Shown here piece by piece: positions 7,490 to 16,573 of a DNA stretch of 37,852 nucleotides (position 1 is its first letter; every line of letters starts with the position of its first letter). The stretch lies in assembly GCF_000425405.1 (NCBI RefSeq), contig NZ_AUDJ01000041.1:1-37852 (forward strand), in the 5' to 3' direction. The notes under the pieces were generated by a model. That model did not search any database. It was not told the DNA's origin and worked only from the letters and a program-made list of their open reading frames with translations. This stretch comes from Ferrimonas kyonanensis DSM 18153. Lineage in GTDB: Bacteria > Pseudomonadota > Gammaproteobacteria > Enterobacterales > Shewanellaceae. The translations under genes were made by a program, and so were the position numbers.

Positions 7490-9635
7490 CTAACGCCCCT
7501 TGGATTCCCGCGCAGTGACGTGGCTCAACGGCATAGGCGGCAAGTTGGAGAGCAGATCGCCCCCGTACCTCTTGGTGACCAATCGCGGGTCATACACCAC
7601 CAGATCCTCCCACCACGCCAGTGAACGCACCAACCGTCCCGCCATCTGGCTCAGGGCCAGGGAGCAGCGCGGCAGCATGCACTCAAAGAACTGACGATTC
7701 TCGGCCACCAGTTCGGCCTCAGCCTCACTCAAGGGGTCACTGAGCATCGGGAACGGCAACTTGGCGATCCCCACAAGGGTGAGCAACTCCTTCTCCAGAG
7801 ACAGCCCCTCAGCCAGTGACGCGGTCCCCACCAGCACAGACCGCTTATTAGCCTTGAGTCGGGCCTCATGGGTCGCCAACAGCTCCTCCCTCGGCATGTC
7901 GTATTGATTCAGCAGCGCATCTCCATAGCTGGCGGCATAACGCTCCATGAGCAGGTTGAGCTGACGCTTGGAGCAGAACAGCAGCAGCGCCGCCTGGTGC
8001 CCCTCCAGGCGGCTCAGGAAGTCCTGAGCGATAGCCAGGGTATGGGTGTCATCAGAGTGTGGCCGTGGCTCAGGCAGTGAAGGAGGCACAATCAATCGAC
8101 TCTGGCTCTGGTAGTCAAAAGGCGAGGCGACACAGCGGAAGAACGCCTTGAGCTGGTCGATGCCCAGATCCTGGCGCAACCGCTCGAAGTGGCCACAGGT
8201 ACGAAGGGTGACTGAGGTCAGCACCGTACCGATGTACTGAGTCCAGAACTGGTCATGCAGGGGCTGGTTCACGGCCACCGGGCAGGCATGCAGGGTGATG
8301 GTTCCGCCATTCTCCTGGACCCACTTGGCGATGGGGGCGCCGGAGAACAGCTGGTCACTGAACAGGCCCAGCACCTCAATGACGTTGGTCAGTGGAAACA
8401 GCACAGAATTGAGCTTGAGCTGCGCCGCCGCCTTCTGAGCTTCGTCGTTAGTGGAGCTGCACTCATGGTCAACGAGCTTCTCGGACAGTCCATTGAGGGC
8501 CGCCACCAACTTAGACAGAGGCGCCCGGACCCGATTGATGATCTTGGTGAACTCCTCAGGCAGCTGACCCCGGACAAACCGCAGCTGACGCACGCCGTCA
8601 CGGTCAGCCTGCTGAGTCTTGATGCAGCTGTCCATCCACTGCTTCAACTCCACCACCGCATTGGCCAGACCCTGTGCATGGTTCTGGTGCTTATCCAGCC
8701 ACTGAGTCTGCTTGAGCAGGTTGACGGCAAAGCTGTGAATGTCCTCCAGGTGGAAGTTGGCCTCAGCCAAGGTGCCCAGGCGCTCCAGCACCAGGGCACG
8801 GGCAATGCTGTCACGAAAGGTGTCCTTGGTATGATGCGCCTCATCCAGCACCATCAGGGTGTTCTCCGGTGCGGGAAGCACTCGATGCTCACTGTCGGCC
8901 CAAACCAGGGCGTGATTGGTGATGATCACATCGGCTTCTGAGGCCTTGCGGCGATTAAGCTGAAAGCCACACTGACTGTAGTGGCGACACTGGGTCTTGG
9001 TGCAGCTCTCCTGGGAGCACGCCACCTTACGCCACAGGCTGCCCGGTGACGCCGGTCACCGGGCAGTTGTCCCGCAACCCATCCCAATGCTCGTCACTGA
9101 CCTCAATGGCCTGTTCTATCCAGCGCTGCTCCCTCTCGGTCAGGTTCTTACCCTGCTCCAGCCCGGGCATCAAAGCTGTCTGGCCGGCACCCGCCAACTG
9201 CTTATCGGCATTCAACCGGCAAAAATAGCGACCGCGGCCGGCCACCAATAGGGTCTTCAGCTTCATGCCAGCCCGGGCCAGCATGGGAAGGTCGGAATTA
9301 AACAGTTGCAGCTGCAGGCCCACATTCGCCGTGGCCACCACCAACTGTACCTTGAGCACCTCCTCCTCGGCCTCCTCCCTGGCCAGGGTAAACGCCTGCT
9401 GCAGCGCGGTCATCGGCAGCAGATACCCCAGCGACTTGCCAACGCCGGTCTGCCCCTCGATCACGCACACCCGAGCCTCCCCCTCCTCAAGACCAACGCC
9501 GCCGCAGACATTGGCCACATCGGCGATCATCTGGTTCTGGCCCGAGCGTGGTCGAAACCCAGGCACGCGCTCAGTCAGACCGCTGAGCAGTTTCCGGCAG
9601 TGATCCCGCATACAGCCGTTCAGCTGCATAGGCAT
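7490..9635 (-). pseudogene. dinG: DinG-like Fe-S DNA helicase split by a frameshift
   Basis: Two frames together encode a 5'-3' XPD/DinG-type helicase of about 710 residues, close to E. coli DinG (716). I start the first frame at ATG 9633-9635, which has AAGGAG 8 bases upstream. It holds Walker A (GQTGVGKS, residues 61-68) and ends at TAA 9027. The second frame, to 7490, carries the cysteine cluster expected to bind 4Fe-4S (CSQESCTKTQC, then CGF), the DEAH box (VLDEAHHTKDTF) and the C-terminal motif QMAGRLVRS. The frames join near 9027-9066 at a perfect 28-base hairpin. The conserved order and absence of other lesions suggest a recent mutation, a sequencing artefact or recoding. DinG unwinds R-loops and repair intermediates. 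The gene is divergent from 9838. Confidence 0.85.
9039..9066. repeat. Perfect 12-bp-arm hairpin inside the dinG-like gene
   Basis: CTGCCCGGTGAC, then GCCG, then GTCACCGGGCAG. It sits exactly where the two helicase frames must be joined. On the coding strand, removing the 10 bases GTCACCGGGC would restore one reading frame, reading DNCPVTGSLWRKVACSQ. Those 10 bases are the reverse complement of GCCCGGTGAC just upstream, as expected if a template switch created the palindrome. Confidence 0.85.
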
Positions 9636-9837
9636 ACACAAAGCTCCTTTTCCTTGAGTGTCCACTCTATCAACCACCGAAAACCGCGCAGCTGCGGCAA
9701 CCTCAACAAACCAGTTACTCCAGCACAAAACAATTTACTGCCCCAACAAAAAAGTGCAATAAGTTGAATAAATGAACAAAAACATTGCAAAACACCATTC
9801 ACCAGTATAAGTTTTGAGCATCACAAGGAGGGTGAGT

Positions 9838-10431
9838 ATGAGGCTGGAGATCTGCAATGAGGAGCTCAAGGAGCACCTGGCGTCAATACAGGAACGCTCA
9901 GGCAAGCTGGTCGAGGTTGAGGAGTACTTGATGAACCTGGTGCGCTGCTGCCCGAAGCAGCTGCGTGAGCAAGCCTACTGGTCTGCCAACAAAGGCAGCG
10001 CCATGGTCAACTACAACAGCATCTTCGAAAGCGGCCCCCGCCCCGAGCTACGCAAGGCGGTGAATCAGCTGAGCTACAGCGTAAAGACCTTCGTTAAGGG
10101 GTTGGTCGATGACGGTCAATTCAGGCTCAGTGGCCCCAAGAACTTCCACCTCTATCGCCTACATCAAGCCGAGTGCTACTACCTGCTCCGGGCCGAGCTG
10201 AAGAATAAGGATCTGCTCATCACCCGCAAGTACCGTCGCAAGCTCAAGGCGCAGACCATCGATTTAAGCGGTGCCATCTGGCCCGACTTACTGAGCGCCA
10301 TCGACTCGTGCTGCGACTGCACCATGCAGGGCGCCGAAGCGGTTCTGATCTACAAGGTACACAACCCTGAACTCCTGATAGGCCTCATCCCGAACCTGGT
10401 CGCCACCTACACAGACAAAGCTAAGCAATAG
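9838..10431 (+). CDS. Conserved-looking plasmid protein of unknown function
   Basis: A 197-residue hydrophilic protein. The ATG at 9838 is chosen because AAGGAGG lies 6 bases before it; an earlier TTG at 9814 has no ribosome-binding site. No domain is recognised. The sequence is rich in Leu, Arg, Lys and Cys (for example VRCCPKQLR and SCCDCTMQG), with mixed helix and strand propensity and no signal peptide or membrane segment. It is divergent from the DinG-like helicase, and a hairpin terminator follows 62 bases after the stop. GC-rich codon use matches the plasmid backbone. Confidence 0.7.
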   Translation: MRLEICNEELKEHLASIQERSGKLVEVEEYLMNLVRCCPKQLREQAYWSANKGSAMVNYNSIFESGPRPELRKAVNQLSYSVKTFVKGLVDDGQFRLSGPKNFHLYRLHQAECYYLLRAELKNKDLLITRKYRRKLKAQTIDLSGAIWPDLLSAIDSCCDCTMQGAEAVLIYKVHNPELLIGLIPNLVATYTDKAKQ

Positions 10432-10493
10432 TTATCTCGATAGCCACTTCAACTTAGAAGACCGCTACTTGAGCAAGATGACTTGATCAAGGG

Positions 10494-10525
10494 GAGCGCC
10501 GTGCAACAACACGCCGCTCTTGTTA
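10494..10525 (+). terminator. Hairpin terminator
   Basis: GAGCGCCGTG / CACGCCGCTC (one mismatch) with loop CAACAA is followed by TTGTT. It lies 62 bases downstream of the gene ending at 10431. The T tract is weak. Confidence 0.5.
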
Positions 10526-10769
10526 AAGCACCCTCAGTTTGTGCAAGATCATGAAAATCTGAGAATTTATTCGATTTTGTTGCACTATGCTTATTGTGGT
10601 ATTTATCAGGATAGGCTGCTGCAATGACAGCCAGCTAAGGCATACAACCAATCGTTCCAGCAAAGACGTCAACAATCGCCGGTTGTTGTTCGTCCCTCGC
10701 AGATTATGACCGGCCTGATGCTGCTGCGTGGCGATGCCTCAGGTCTCGAAATAGAGTATGGAGGACATC
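10526..10769. other. Intergenic region upstream of the 10770 gene
   Basis: About 240 bases without an intact gene. The 3' half reads on the plus strand as a protein-like fragment (VVVRPSQIMTGLMLLRGD) lacking a start. It could be a remnant. I see no clear promoter. Confidence 0.3.
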
Positions 10770-11633
10770 GTGAAACTAGCTTTGGAAACTATTAAGATTT
10801 TGCTGTTATTGGCCATTGCCGTTCTCATAGGCATGGGTCTTTTAAAAGGGCAAGACTCAAGTAAAGTTAATTTAAATAAATCTTCTCTAGCAGTTAAAGT
10901 GAATGAAGAGCCAACGGCTGATGCCAAACAACGTGAAAACGATCTGAGAAAGATAATGGAGCACAGACTCATCCATCTGTTCAAGTTCCCAGAAAACGTC
11001 AAGTTTCAGGATACCAAGTATCACTATACGCGCGTCTACCAAGATCATGGCATCAAAGTCGTTCCAGAAGAGGAATTGGAGTTTGCTACCCTATGTGGTC
11101 AGTACGCCGCGCCAAATGCCATGGCTGTTTATGGAGCAATGCGCCCGTTTTATGCCGAGATTGCCGTAAATAACGAAAGCAAAGGCCTGACGAGTGAGGT
11201 GTGGCTGGACATCGATGGCGATATTAAAAAGTTGATAACCAGCACCGCACCTATCACCGTTGATGGTGACCGGACCGAGTTTGAAGAGCGCTATTCAAAA
11301 TACTGTGGCGATACTAACACCATGTTCATGGGCGCCTTCAAAGAGTATGAAATGGGATACACAGCACTCACAGTGAAACTCGACCTTATGCTGATGGAAG
11401 ATCTAGTAAAACATCCTGGGGCAGAGGACTCGTTGAGAAAATGTTCCAGTTCTGGAGCGTCCTACACGTTCTGTGTCAATTCAGAATATTGCAAACAAGA
11501 AAAACAACTTGGCAAGAGCATATCGGAAGGTTGTGAAGCCCAGCATCGTCTTTGCCAAACTTTAGGTAATGACGCAGAGTGTGAAGCCATGCTAGCAGCA
11601 GCAAACAAAACAGAGAAATCCACGAAACAATAA
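10770..11633 (+). CDS. Membrane-anchored protein of unknown function
   Basis: A protein of about 287 residues with one N-terminal hydrophobic helix (LALETIKILLLLAIAVLIGMGLL) and a long hydrophilic remainder. Two starts are possible: ATG 10758 or GTG 10770. I prefer GTG, because the upstream ATGGAGG then serves as a ribosome-binding site 5 bases away. The C-terminal 75 residues are cysteine-rich (CSSSGASYTFC, EYCKQEKQ, GCEAQHRLC, DAECEAM), which suggests disulfides in an extracytoplasmic domain. No family is recognised. It is followed by a strong hairpin at about 11652-11683 without a T run. Confidence 0.65.
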   Translation: MKLALETIKILLLLAIAVLIGMGLLKGQDSSKVNLNKSSLAVKVNEEPTADAKQRENDLRKIMEHRLIHLFKFPENVKFQDTKYHYTRVYQDHGIKVVPEEELEFATLCGQYAAPNAMAVYGAMRPFYAEIAVNNESKGLTSEVWLDIDGDIKKLITSTAPITVDGDRTEFEERYSKYCGDTNTMFMGAFKEYEMGYTALTVKLDLMLMEDLVKHPGAEDSLRKCSSSGASYTFCVNSEYCKQEKQLGKSISEGCEAQHRLCQTLGNDAECEAMLAAANKTEKSTKQ

Positions 11634-11792
11634 ACACAGCTTCCTAGTTGCTCGGCTCCTGCATCCTTTATTGCAGGGGCCTGATACCTAGCAAGTATGC
11701 ATTGGACAGTAATTGCCATCTAGCGGCTTAGATGTATGCATTTGCAGCAGTAGTGGGATACTGTGGATTGCTTCTAGGGGCTAAGCTTTTCG

Positions 11793-12044
11793 TTATTCAG
11801 CCAATGCAGCAACGGCCTGGCGCAGCCGGTCCACCATGGCCTGCCCGAGATACTTTAGGGCAAACACATCAAGATGAAACACTGGGTCGCCGCTCAGCAC
11901 CAACCGGTGCTCACTAAGCTTGTTCGCTTCGGCCACGTGCCCTACAAAGTAATCGAAGCAGCCCTGCAGCCCCTGGCTATGGTCCAGTGCCAACAGCGCC
12001 TCCGAGTGGTTGCCATTGAGGATAAGAAACAGATGATTCTTCAA
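11793..12044 (-). CDS. Small hypothetical protein, possibly N-terminally truncated
   Basis: An 83-residue frame starting with TTG (MKNHLFLILNGNHSEALLALDHS...). The frame is open further upstream to about 12105 and reads naturally there (YYSITFDYDFVTTALVLKNHLF), but it meets a stop before any good start. This may therefore be the C-terminal part of a longer gene. It reads like a small mixed alpha/beta protein, but no family is recognised. The opposite-strand frame at 11874-12137 is less protein-like. Confidence 0.4.
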   Translation of the reverse strand: MKNHLFLILNGNHSEALLALDHSQGLQGCFDYFVGHVAEANKLSEHRLVLSGDPVFHLDVFALKYLGQAMVDRLRQAVAALAE

Positions 12045-12132
12045 GACCAGCGCCGTGGTGACAAAATCATAATCGAAGGTGATGCTGTAGTAACTCAGAT
12101 AAAGCCATCAAAGTTCACAACTGTGGGTGAGC

Positions 12133-12190
12133 AATAAAGTCTCATACTGAGTAATAGAGATTCATACCAAGTAATAAAGAATCATACTCG
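12133..12190. repeat. Three 20-bp direct repeats
   Basis: AATAAAG, AATAGAG and AATAAAG begin at 12133, 12153 and 12173, each followed by NNTCATACYNAGT-like sequence, giving an exact 20-bp period. This is iteron- or operator-like and unrelated to the main 21-bp iterons. Twenty base pairs is about two helical turns, so a protein could bind all copies on one face. Confidence 0.65.
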
Positions 12191-12270
12191 ACTGGCAAGA
12201 GCCCAACGTCTCCTGCCGCTACATTTCGGTCACTGGAAAGCTGAATAGAGTTTAAGGAAGTTGTGGCGAT

Positions 12271-12770
12271 TCAGTAGTTACGCTGGCCCAGTTTGGGACC
12301 AATCAGCTGTTTAAAGCGATACCTCTCCGTCTCGCATAACGAGTGCAGCTGGTAGTCATTGTCTCTTTTCCACTGCGACAGTTCATCGTTCCTCAGAGCT
12401 CGTACGGCCTCAACGACAACATTGGCTACCGGTCCACGGCTGGGGCGGCGATACTTTGTTTCCACGGTCTTGGCTCGCTTGCTGATACAGCTATAAGTCG
12501 GTGATTTTAGTGGCACATTTATCAGCACAAAAATCGAGTCCAAAAGCCTTGTAAAGTTCGCAGAGGCAAGTTGAATATTCCTTTTACCATCAGGGCTGTT
12601 TCGATGGCAGCATCACTGTACTGGAAGCCCCGCCCTCTGCCACCATGGTGCTCTGTGTAATGCCAACTCTTTACCGCCTAGTCATCCACCCAGAAGGTAA
12701 TGGATCCACGTTGAACCATTGCATTGAGGTATTTCGGCCAATTGATGATTCTTCCTTTGGACTTGCCCAT
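12271..12770 (-). pseudogene. IS5-family (IS903-like) transposase, internally deleted
   Basis: From ATG 12768-12770 the reading is MGKSKGRIINWPKYLNAMVQRGSITFWVDD, then TAG (usually Glu), then RGRGFQYSDAAIETALMVKG. A frameshift near 12545 follows, then INVPLKSPTYSCISKRAKTV and YRRPSRGPVANVVVEA. The sequence then jumps straight to the C-terminal ETERYRFKQLIGPKL and stops. The DDE catalytic centre and roughly half of the normal length of about 310 residues are missing. All elements are in the correct order, so this is a single decayed copy. Confidence 0.85.
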
Positions 12771-12923
12771 GAGCCGCCTCCGACAGTAATGACGGGAGAT
12801 CAGATCACAGCCCTCCAGAAAGATTTAATTCGTTTAGGAAACAGAAATCATACAAAATGGTTGCAAGTCAGCAAGATCGAGTTTACATTCGTTGTCCTTT
12901 TGATTTCCTAATTGGTGTATGTG

Positions 12924-13436
12924 TTGAATAAATTTATTGCAATAGGTGGATTAATTTCTCTGATTTCTTTTAACAGTTTTGGGAAGGTTATTGATTGTTT
13001 AGAATTGATACCAAATGAAACATTACAATTGCAAATCACAAAGAAAAGTGGTTTCCAGAATTGCTTCTCTATAATAAACCTTCCTGAGAATCACAAAATT
13101 GCATTCATGTCAATATCAACTGAGTCAATTAATAGCAAGATTATATTACATGATATACGCGATCCGGGAGAAGCTAAGTATATTGCTGAATACAAATCAG
13201 ACAATAAAGGAACAACATTTATAGATACAAACTCCACAGATCGGAGCATAGCATTCGTTTACCGACCTCTAAATTATTTAAGTTATAATAAAAACATGGA
13301 TATAACTTATATGATCATGGATGATACAGCAAGAGTTATAATTGAAGTGAATAATGGCAATTATGTTCATACAAACACTCCAGTAAAAAAACCTTCGAAG
13401 AAGTGTGAACGAGGTGTGTGCCGCCATGAGCCCTAA
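12924..13436 (+). CDS. Small secreted protein, AT-rich island
   Basis: About 170 residues. Several non-ATG starts are possible (TTG 12912, GTG 12915, GTG 12921, TTG 12924), and none has a strong ribosome-binding site. I use 12924 because it gives a compact signal peptide (LNKFIAIGGLISLISFNSFG). The mature part is beta-rich, with no recognised domain, and ends in a basic, Cys-containing tail (KKPSKKCERGVCRHEP). Its 3' end overlaps the next gene by 11 bases, suggesting co-translation. Base composition is far more AT-rich than the plasmid backbone. Confidence 0.6.
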   Translation: MNKFIAIGGLISLISFNSFGKVIDCLELIPNETLQLQITKKSGFQNCFSIINLPENHKIAFMSISTESINSKIILHDIRDPGEAKYIAEYKSDNKGTTFIDTNSTDRSIAFVYRPLNYLSYNKNMDITYMIMDDTARVIIEVNNGNYVHTNTPVKKPSKKCERGVCRHEP

Positions 13437-14172
13437 TAAATTATTTACAGTAGTTTTATCAACCTTCGTTTCATTCAGTGCGATTGCTCTTTGTACGATT
13501 TCAGAGGAATCACCTGCAGGAAAGGCTGATGGATTTAATAAAAATCAACACATAAAAAAATTTAAAGTTATAAACTCTATACTAGCTACACACGCAATTA
13601 ACTCGCCAGTTAGCGCAGAATTATGGCGTGCGGCGTACATGACGAAAATGTTTGCACCGAGGAAGATGTATGACTTGAAGAATAGTCAAGATCCAAATAT
13701 GCGAAGTTCGCAAGAGTTTGGTAACTATTTTTATGGTTTTGCAGCACAACAGATGGGATATTCAAAGCAGGAATCGTTAAAAGCTGGTGCAATTGTACAG
13801 CAATATCAAAATTATAATAATGACAAAGACGAGAACTATCGTGATTTAGGTGCACTTGCTTTGGGTCTTTTGAATGCCGTAGCAACTGGTGCAGGTGACA
13901 ATGCTGATGATGCTGATCCAATAGCTGGAGGTTGGATGTATGGCTCAGCCGTTTATGACAACGATGAAAACGCTATGAATAGTGCAGATTCTTGTGATGA
14001 GAACAATTCTCAGTCAGGCTCTAGCTCTGGTGGCGGCGGTACTAGCGGAGATAGTCATGATGTAAATGATATATACCAACCTGGTTGGTTGGGTGGAAGC
14101 TTTATTGGAGATATATGCTTTAGTTTTTGTGGCGGTACTGTTACAATAACTGACTTAAAGTTGCATTATTAA
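13426..14172 (+). CDS. Secreted protein with possible toxin-44-like domain
   Basis: I choose ATG 13426, which yields 248 residues starting with a signal peptide (LFTVVLSTFVSFSAIALC). Residues of about 70-160 (LWRAAYMTKMFAPRKMYDLK, then FGNYFYGFAAQQMGYSKQES and AGAIVQQYQNY) resemble the FGNxxYG core of bacterial polymorphic toxin type 44 domains. This is recognition by eye and weak. A Ser/Gly linker (SGSSSGGGG) and a Cys-rich hydrophobic tail (GDICFSFCGG) follow. The gene overlaps 12924-13436 and is followed by a membrane protein, so a toxin-immunity pair is conceivable. Otherwise it is an unknown secreted protein. Strongly AT-rich. Confidence 0.6.
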   Translation: MSPNKLFTVVLSTFVSFSAIALCTISEESPAGKADGFNKNQHIKKFKVINSILATHAINSPVSAELWRAAYMTKMFAPRKMYDLKNSQDPNMRSSQEFGNYFYGFAAQQMGYSKQESLKAGAIVQQYQNYNNDKDENYRDLGALALGLLNAVATGAGDNADDADPIAGGWMYGSAVYDNDENAMNSADSCDENNSQSGSSSGGGGTSGDSHDVNDIYQPGWLGGSFIGDICFSFCGGTVTITDLKLHY

Positions 14173-14233
14173 AACTTGGATGGTCGGCCCAATAATAGTG
14201 CCGACCAATAACTATAGTGTTTCTGGAATAAAA

Positions 14234-14746
14234 ATGCGCCGTAACTTATTTATCATTAGTATTAACTTAACACCTTTAGCATTATTTATAATAATGTTTA
14301 ATTCAAGCTTGGATTTTTTTTGGGTCGATTCAGAATTTTTTATTATATTGAATTTAATTGCTATAATTTTTTTTATATTTTTCTCTTTCCTCCTATCAAA
14401 CTTGATGGTGAGTCAGTTCTCTAAATATTACTTCACTTTTAATTTGATAATTTCTATGATTCTCGTTTTATCGTTTGGTGGACAAGACTTTATTTCTAAG
14501 GAATCAACAAAGAACGACACAAGGATTGTTATTTCTGCTGTTGACGGAGGTGCATTCTCTACAACTTCATTCGTCAAAATCCAAAAAATAGACAACTATC
14601 TTGTTTTTTTTAAAAAACGAAGTACTTTACTAATTGTAAATGATGTCTATAAAATAGAGCCGTATTTAATCAAGGATAATAGCATTTTATACAATATAGA
14701 ATTATATGACAGATCAAAAAGTACTATTTCAGTAAATGTAAACTAG
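14234..14746 (+). CDS. Small membrane protein, third gene of AT-rich cassette
   Basis: About 170 residues from ATG 14234; the open frame extends back to 14180 but the extra segment reads poorly. Three hydrophobic helices lie in the first 85 residues (LFIISINLTPLALFIIMF, FFIILNLIAIIFFIFFSFLL, YYFTFNLIISMILVLSF). A soluble beta-rich tail containing VYKIEPYLIKDN follows. No family is recognised. It lies 60 bases after the possible toxin gene, and its membrane topology would suit an immunity protein. That role is inferred only from the arrangement. It has the same extreme AT content as the two preceding genes. Confidence 0.55.
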   Translation: MRRNLFIISINLTPLALFIIMFNSSLDFFWVDSEFFIILNLIAIIFFIFFSFLLSNLMVSQFSKYYFTFNLIISMILVLSFGGQDFISKESTKNDTRIVISAVDGGAFSTTSFVKIQKIDNYLVFFKKRSTLLIVNDVYKIEPYLIKDNSILYNIELYDRSKSTISVNVN

Positions 14747-15149
14747 TTATAAGTGCCCCGCTTTTAGTGAAACGCGTAATTGGAGTTTTCTGGTGCAGTT
14801 GGTTTGACTATATTACCCTCACCCCCCCATAAACGCTGGAACGGTTTGAGATTGAAACATCGCAGTATCCTTACTGAAGACGAGTTCGGGTTAGATTCAG
14901 ACTACCCCACCGTCCAAATGCCACCACAGGCGCTGCCCGCGCCCGCGTCACCGGATAGTAACCTCCGGCCCCTGCCCTCTTTGTCCCTGGCTGCCCACTC
15001 TCGAGTCACGCTCAATCAGGCAACACACTAAACGCTGTACTAGACTGCCCAAACCAAACGTTTGTGGTCAGAGTGCTACCCTGGTGTACGTCATGAAACT
15101 GCCACCGGTACTTAGTTCTCTCGTATTCATTGCCCGAGGAAAGAATAAT
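14747..15149. other. Gap, nothing recognised
   Basis: About 400 bases marking the switch from the AT-rich cassette back to balanced composition. I see no gene, clear promoter or terminator; the open frames here have no protein-like character. Confidence 0.4.
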
Positions 15150-15518
15150 ATGAAAGCAGTATTGGTGCTCTGTGTTTGTCTTGTTTCTACTCATTGCTTG
15201 GCCGATGGGAATAGCCTTCTTTCTGGATGCAAATCAACGATAGCTATGTTCAATGGCAAGCTGGGTAATAGCACGACAGGAGTGAGTGAAGGCTTATGTT
15301 TAGGCACAATAAACGGCATGAGATACATGAATGAACTTTACTCAACCAGGCTTAAACAACATGAAACATTCTTCTGTGTGCCCTCGCAAGTCACGGCTGG
15401 CCAACTAGTTAGAGTGGTCGTAAAATACCTAGAAGAAAACCCATCACAATTACATATCCACGAAGGCTTTCTTATCTCGACAGCCCTGGCGACTTCCTAT
15501 CCTTGTAAAACCCATTAA
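15150..15518 (+). CDS. Rap1a/Tai-family exported protein
   Basis: A 122-residue protein from ATG 15150, with GAGGA 8 bases upstream; the longer frame from 15084 lacks a ribosome-binding site. The signal peptide is MKAVLVLCVCLVSTHCLA. The mature part shows the Rap1a/Tai pattern: GNSLLSGCKS, a Cys-containing EGLCLGTINGMRYM helix, FCVPSQVTAGQLVRVVVKYL, and a final ALATSYPCK. Four conserved cysteines suggest two disulfides. Founding members (Rap1a/Rap2a of Serratia, Tai4) are periplasmic immunity proteins against type VI amidase effectors, but many plasmid-borne relatives have no known partner. No cognate amidase is visible here. Confidence 0.8.
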   Translation: MKAVLVLCVCLVSTHCLADGNSLLSGCKSTIAMFNGKLGNSTTGVSEGLCLGTINGMRYMNELYSTRLKQHETFFCVPSQVTAGQLVRVVVKYLEENPSQLHIHEGFLISTALATSYPCKTH

Positions 15519-15526
15519 CGGCTGCC

Positions 15527-16573
15527 TCAGAAGCCAAACCCCAGCCCATGATCATCCCTGACATGGTTTGGCAGAGCCCGTGCCATGTGGTCGAACACAG
15601 CCAGATTCTTCACATAGCCTTCAGGATTGTTCTTGGCCGTGTCGATCACCTTGGCCAACTCAGCCTGATTGAAGGTGATATAGGGCCAGGCTGGCGTAAC
15701 TGTGCTCATCAGTTCAAACATGGTTAAAGGGTTACGACTGTCGAGGTGACTCTGCAGTTCGGCCTGGGAGTTCAGGGGCTGAATGTCGCAGGTCATCATG
15801 GTGCGGCGACTAAACTCATGGGCCACGGTAAAGCCTGAAAACGGCTGATCGCGGCAATACGCTCCCGCATCCAGCCGTTCGTTCAGCCGCTTCTCAAGGA
15901 AGGCCGAAGAGGTGCCAAGCTCAATGGAGTCCAGCATCTCAACAAGCGCCATCGCCCGGTCAGAGGTTATCCTTTGCTCAATGAGCGCCCGGTGGATGCT
16001 CAGCATAATCTCCGCCCGGTTTCTGTCGGCGACCCCCACCCTTAACGCCCATTCAAACTCACTGAGCACCTGGGCCGACCATTGATAGAGATATGCCTTG
16101 GAGACCGGGTGATCCCGCAACTGCTTGATTATGGCAGCGCCGGCGCGAGATAAGATGCCAGCAATCAGTCCGCGCGGCACCGCGTCCAGGTCGTCTACCC
16201 AATGACCATGGTGCAGCTCAACTCCAAAAGCCCAACTGTTCAGCAGCTGCTCAGGTGGCCACCCACTGCTCATCTTATCCATGAACACATCGCGCGCACC
16301 GACGAATCCGAACAGGGTGGCGTTGAGTGTCCGCCATATCTTGGGCGTCAGTTGAACGTCGTGCTCCACAAGGGAGGGTGAGGGGGTTGCATTGCGCCTG
16401 CCAATGCTGTGCCAATAGCGACTAATATCATCAAACCGAGCACAACGAAGATTGGCGGCAGCGACCTCTTTGCTGAGGGCGTGCGCATCGTTCATCATCG
16501 CCCGTTCCCTGGATTTGCCATGGGTCAGTTGCGCTGACACTTCATCAAACGGGTGTGGTCGTTTGCTAAACAT
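15527..16573 (-). CDS. Unknown cytoplasmic protein, coupled to upstream gene
   Basis: About 348 residues from ATG 16571-16573, chosen because GGAG lies 7 bases upstream; the longer frame to 16615 starts inside the preceding gene. It is soluble, mostly alpha-helical and rich in Arg, His and Trp (for example SWAFGVELHHGHWVDDLD and CDIQPLNSQAELQSHLDSRN). No motif is recognised. The start overlaps the end of the upstream gene by 8 bases (ATGTTTAG), so the two are probably translationally coupled and work together. Confidence 0.7.
   Translation of the reverse strand: MFSKRPHPFDEVSAQLTHGKSRERAMMNDAHALSKEVAAANLRCARFDDISRYWHSIGRRNATPSPSLVEHDVQLTPKIWRTLNATLFGFVGARDVFMDKMSSGWPPEQLLNSWAFGVELHHGHWVDDLDAVPRGLIAGILSRAGAAIIKQLRDHPVSKAYLYQWSAQVLSEFEWALRVGVADRNRAEIMLSIHRALIEQRITSDRAMALVEMLDSIELGTSSAFLEKRLNERLDAGAYCRDQPFSGFTVAHEFSRRTMMTCDIQPLNSQAELQSHLDSRNPLTMFELMSTVTPAWPYITFNQAELAKVIDTAKNNPEGYVKNLAVFDHMARALPNHVRDDHGLGFGF

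Noticed and set aside
8255-8941. 228-codon plus-strand gene
   Set aside because: A shadow of the dinG-like helicase on the opposite strand; composition mirrors the real frame.
12645-12911. 88-codon plus-strand gene
   Set aside because: It is antisense to the N-terminal part of the IS5 transposase relic.
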